64,000 nt of DNA from Leishmania martiniquensis (lineage: Eukaryota; Euglenozoa; Kinetoplastea; Trypanosomatida; Trypanosomatidae): the NCBI RefSeq assembly GCF_017916325.1, contig NC_090161.1:272501-336500 (forward strand), read 5' to 3'. Positions within the stretch are counted from its first letter, which is position 1; each line of letters opens with the position of its first letter. The notes beneath the pieces were generated by a model. The model searched no databases. It was not told where the DNA came from and worked only from the letters and a program-made list of their open reading frames with translations. Positions 60,892-64,000 of the stretch are shown here, one piece after another. The translations under genes and the position numbers were made by a program.

Positions 60892-62541
60892 ATGCTTCGC
60901 CGTATCGTCGCCGCAGCGCTGCTTCTCAGCATCGCCTGCCTGGCGCATGTGGCGCGGGCAGGCCCGGTGCTCGAGGTGAAAGTGGATCACGCCATCGCGT
61001 TCAAGCGCCACCTGGGCAACGAGGATGAATTGCTCTTGGGCAGTCGTGCAGTACTCCTGCGAGGTGAGGTGGTGCAGTACACGGCTGGGGCGTCTGCTTC
61101 CTACCATGGCTACACCGTGTACGTTCAGTGCCACGAGCACCTCACCAAGTCCGCCCTGCAGCAGCTCGCCGCGTCTGAATCGTCAGCCTCGGCGAAGGGC
61201 GTGATCATGGAGCTCTGCGACACGGACACAACGAACGAGGACATGGTTTCCTTCTTCTTGGGTACCACCGCCACGGCCACCCCTATATACTTTCTGCCCC
61301 ACGGTGCAGCCTCGCAAGAGCTGTCGCGGCTACTGTCCATCGCGGCGCAGCACAGTTTGACGGAGCGAGTGGTGCTCGCAGTGGCCAAGACGCTGCCGCT
61401 GAGTGCGTTAGTGTCCAACTGGACGTTGCCCAGCGCCACTGTTGAAAGCCGGTACGAGCACAAGCCAAAACGCGCGCGAAAGAAGGGTGCCTCCGCTGCC
61501 GTCGCCCCCCAAGTTCTGGTAACGGCGCACTTTGATTCCCTCGGCGTGTCCCCTGCGAGCCGCACGAGCGGCGGCACCTCCGGCGCTGTGGCTGCGATGG
61601 AGCTGTGGCGACGGCTGACATCCACTCCTTATGCGCGGCAGGAGTCTGTGGCCCCGTACGGTGTCACAGTACTTCTTGGCAGCACGTCGCGCTTTAACTA
61701 CGCGGGCACATCCGCATGGATATCGCAGCACACCGAAGAGGCGCTGGATCAGTTTAAGCTCGTTCTCTGCCTCGATGAGCTGCTGCCGCTGCATGAGACG
61801 AGCAAGGGTGAACCGGTGCTTTATCTGCATGTCCAGGGCGCCCACATGAAGCGGGCGCACGGCCAGCAGGCGGTGAGTCAGGTCGAAGCAGCGGCAAAGG
61901 CGCTTGGCATTTCGCTCAGGGTTGTGCCTGCCAAGACAGACTATCAGCATTATGACCTTCGCTTCGAGCATGAAGTGTTTGCCAGTCGCCAGATGGCCGC
62001 CATGACGCTTTCCACTCACCGCACTCACCACGTCGATCAGGTTTTCCGTGATGTGCGCCGCCCTCCGGCCACCGCCGCGGATGCAGCGGTACTTGCGAAG
62101 CATGTAGACCTGGTCGAGGCCATTGTGCGCATCATCGCTGGGGTGGCTCCATCCGCGGAGGAGGCGACGACGGTGTGGCCAGGCGCGGCCTCGTACATTC
62201 AGGGGATGCTGCAGTACGCGAGTGAGTCGCACCGCTCGCCGGTGGCGCGGAACGGCGCAGGGCTGCGACAGTACGTCGCCATTGTGGAGCATCACATGCG
62301 AGCGCAGGCGGCGACCGTGCAGCGGAAGGGGCTCACCTCGGCGTCATCGGTTGCAGCGTACCATCAACTCCGTACACCTGCGGTCACGCTATTCGGCCCC
62401 TACGAGGAGACGATGCAGGTGTATGCCGCCAAGTCGTACCTCTTTGAGTTTGCTGTGGCTGCTGCCGCACTGGTGGCGCTTCTCGCCTTTCTATACGTGG
62501 AGGTAGGGCTCTCTGTGGTTCTGCACCTATTCTCTGACTAG
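60892..62541 (+). CDS. Nicalin-like ER membrane protein (M28 peptidase fold)
   Basis: A 549-residue protein with a signal peptide (MLRRIVAAALLLSIACLAHVARA), a lumenal M28-type domain and a C-terminal membrane helix (FAVAAAALVALLAFLYVEVGL). The block VLVTAHFDSLGVSP, then GGTSGAVAAMELWRRL, matches nicalin, the large subunit of the BOS (nicalin-NOMO-TMEM147) complex, which works with the multipass translocon. The H and D of the first metal site (AHFD, near residues 212-215) are present, but the Glu-Glu site of active M28 peptidases reads GSTSRFNYAGTSAW, so it is probably not a protease, as for nicalin elsewhere. The frame opens at 60676, but that part precedes the acceptor. Family likely; complex membership is inference. 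Confidence 0.8.
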   Translation: MLRRIVAAALLLSIACLAHVARAGPVLEVKVDHAIAFKRHLGNEDELLLGSRAVLLRGEVVQYTAGASASYHGYTVYVQCHEHLTKSALQQLAASESSASAKGVIMELCDTDTTNEDMVSFFLGTTATATPIYFLPHGAASQELSRLLSIAAQHSLTERVVLAVAKTLPLSALVSNWTLPSATVESRYEHKPKRARKKGASAAVAPQVLVTAHFDSLGVSPASRTSGGTSGAVAAMELWRRLTSTPYARQESVAPYGVTVLLGSTSRFNYAGTSAWISQHTEEALDQFKLVLCLDELLPLHETSKGEPVLYLHVQGAHMKRAHGQQAVSQVEAAAKALGISLRVVPAKTDYQHYDLRFEHEVFASRQMAAMTLSTHRTHHVDQVFRDVRRPPATAADAAVLAKHVDLVEAIVRIIAGVAPSAEEATTVWPGAASYIQGMLQYASESHRSPVARNGAGLRQYVAIVEHHMRAQAATVQRKGLTSASSVAAYHQLRTPAVTLFGPYEETMQVYAAKSYLFEFAVAAAALVALLAFLYVEVGLSVVLHLFSD

Positions 62542-64000
62542 GCTCGTGATAAGGGGTGCCCTGAGCTCTCGCGCTTAGTGTGTGCGCCTCGGTGTGGATG
62601 TGTATGCCCTCCCCCCAACCGCTCGGTGTGCATGGTGGAGATGCGTGGCAGGAAGTTAGGTAAGTGTTTTTTTCCCGGCTACTCACCTTGCACAAACACG
62701 CCTCCACAGACGTGCCGGCAGATACGCTCTCGCGTACGGCGGCTCTCTGTCCTGTTGTCGTTTTGGGTGATGGCGGAAGGGGGTCGGAAGTCAATGATGA
62801 ATGGTCGGTGCATCGTTTTATCCCACAGGGACGCATTTCTCATCGCAAACGACTCTGAAAAGGCACGCAGCGAAAGCAAAAGCACAGACTCACACGTGCA
62901 TATATACGTGTAAAACGGAGGGGACGGCGCGACGCTCGATCAGACGGCTACGGCGAAGAGCATGGGGCGGGGGGAGTGGGCAAACGTGAGAGGGGCGGTG
63001 GACATTTTCGAAGAGTGCTTCCGCCGCGTGCCGCGCCGCCCGCAAAAAAAAGGTTCTTGGCGGGCGGAATGCTCTTGACGCTCTTCGCAACCTCTCCCGG
63101 CCCTTCTCTCATCCAGCACTCCCGCCTTCTAGCGGCACATGGTTTCAGTGAGGCTTGCGTACGCTCGAGAGCAACGGGACACGCACGGAGAAGGCATGAA
63201 AAGGTAGAAGAAGAGGGGGGCTTCGATGCTGTGTTGCGTCCGCACCTACTGCCACTCGTGCCTGTGTGTCGATGTGTTTGCCCCTGAGCCTGAAAGGGCG
63301 AGAGAGAGAGAGAGCACCGGCGCACGAGCACCGATACCGAGACGAACGTCTCTGGTCTGCTCTTCAAGAGTCCGAGGCGGGCCGTCGATCCGCCCGGCTT
63401 GCGCGCTGTGTTACTGAGGTCTCTATCTTGAGCTGAACACCGCAGTGGTGACGCCGAGGGCGCCCCTTCTCATCGGAAAGGCGCTGTTTGTCACACGAGG
63501 AGATGGCGGTTGCCCTTTCCTTTGTGTGTGTGTGTGTGTGCCATACCTTTGTCCAAGCACGCGTGCACAGGTAACCGCAGATATGTGAGAGGATTTGCTC
63601 TGCCCCACCCCCACCGCTGCCGTACCGCCTCCCACGGCAGCCTCTCTTCTTCGCCATCCACCATGAACACTAATGGGCACACAGTAAACGAGAGGACACA
63701 ACGGAGGGCAACAGTGTGCGACGCATGCGTGCGTTAGCATATGGGCGCGTCGCAAAGCGGTATGCACTTCAATACGGACTCGCGCACACACTAACGAGAA
63801 GCGAAAGGAAAGACGAACCATAGAGGTGATGCAGCAGGCCGTCTTGGCCTCTCGAGACTGTTTAGCGCTGCTTCCACCCCCACCCCCTCTACCCCGGCTC
63901 TCCTTCCTCTTCTCTCAGTCGTGCTGTGCTTCGTCACCGGGGGCAAAAACTCCGCCAACAGGGCTGGGAAACCTTTCGACCAGCACAACCTCTCTCTATA
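62542..64000. other. Non-coding stretch to window end
   Basis: 3' UTR of the nicalin-like gene and spacer towards a gene beyond the window. (GT)n at 63521-63541, an (AG)n run at 63300-63314, C-rich tracts at 63603-63615 and 63873-63912. Open frames on both strands show no domain. Nothing else seen. Confidence 0.45.

Overview
The window looks like nuclear DNA of a kinetoplastid of the Leishmania type (Leishmaniinae). Protein genes are long and appear intronless. They lie in two same-strand blocks like polycistronic units, are separated by 0.4-3.8 kb non-coding stretches rich in polypyrimidine tracts, (CA)n/(TG)n microsatellites and G/C runs, and often have a plausible spliced-leader AG acceptor just upstream of the start codon. 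Most coding sequence is GC-rich at third positions. No rRNA, tRNA, CRISPR array or intact mobile element was recognised.

Left block, minus strand (1-42640), read right to left: a 65-residue coiled-coil-like microprotein; a two-finger CCCH zinc-finger protein; glucosidase II beta subunit; a decayed gene whose fragments resemble a polycystin/TRP-type cation channel; an SRPK-type protein kinase with a very long low-complexity N-terminus; the 60S ribosomal export adaptor NMD3; a 1693-residue protein with no recognised family; a protein with a C-terminal PH-like domain; a DNAJC11-like J-protein whose HPD motif reads HTD; a Pif1-like protein that has lost key helicase residues and gained three zinc fingers; a thioredoxin/glutaredoxin-fold protein without CXXC; an OGFr-domain protein; and the N-terminus of an HSP70 that runs off the window edge.

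A divergent strand-switch region (42641-43894) separates the blocks and is the likely transcription start for both. Right block, plus strand: a 4117-residue axonemal dynein heavy chain, a mitochondrial-looking aldo-keto-reductase-fold protein with an altered active site, and a nicalin-like ER membrane protein.

Themes: (i) several enzyme-fold proteins with degraded active sites (Pif1-like, J-domain, AKR-like, nicalin-like, Grx-like), suggesting structural or adaptor roles; (ii) ER protein quality control and membrane biogenesis (glucosidase II beta, nicalin-like); (iii) RNA and ribosome functions (NMD3, SRPK, CCCH protein); (iv) an unusually AT-rich island from about 37.9 to 47.8 kb around the strand switch, ending abruptly inside the dynein gene where the motor domain begins. 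All calls are from reading the sequence; no database search was run.
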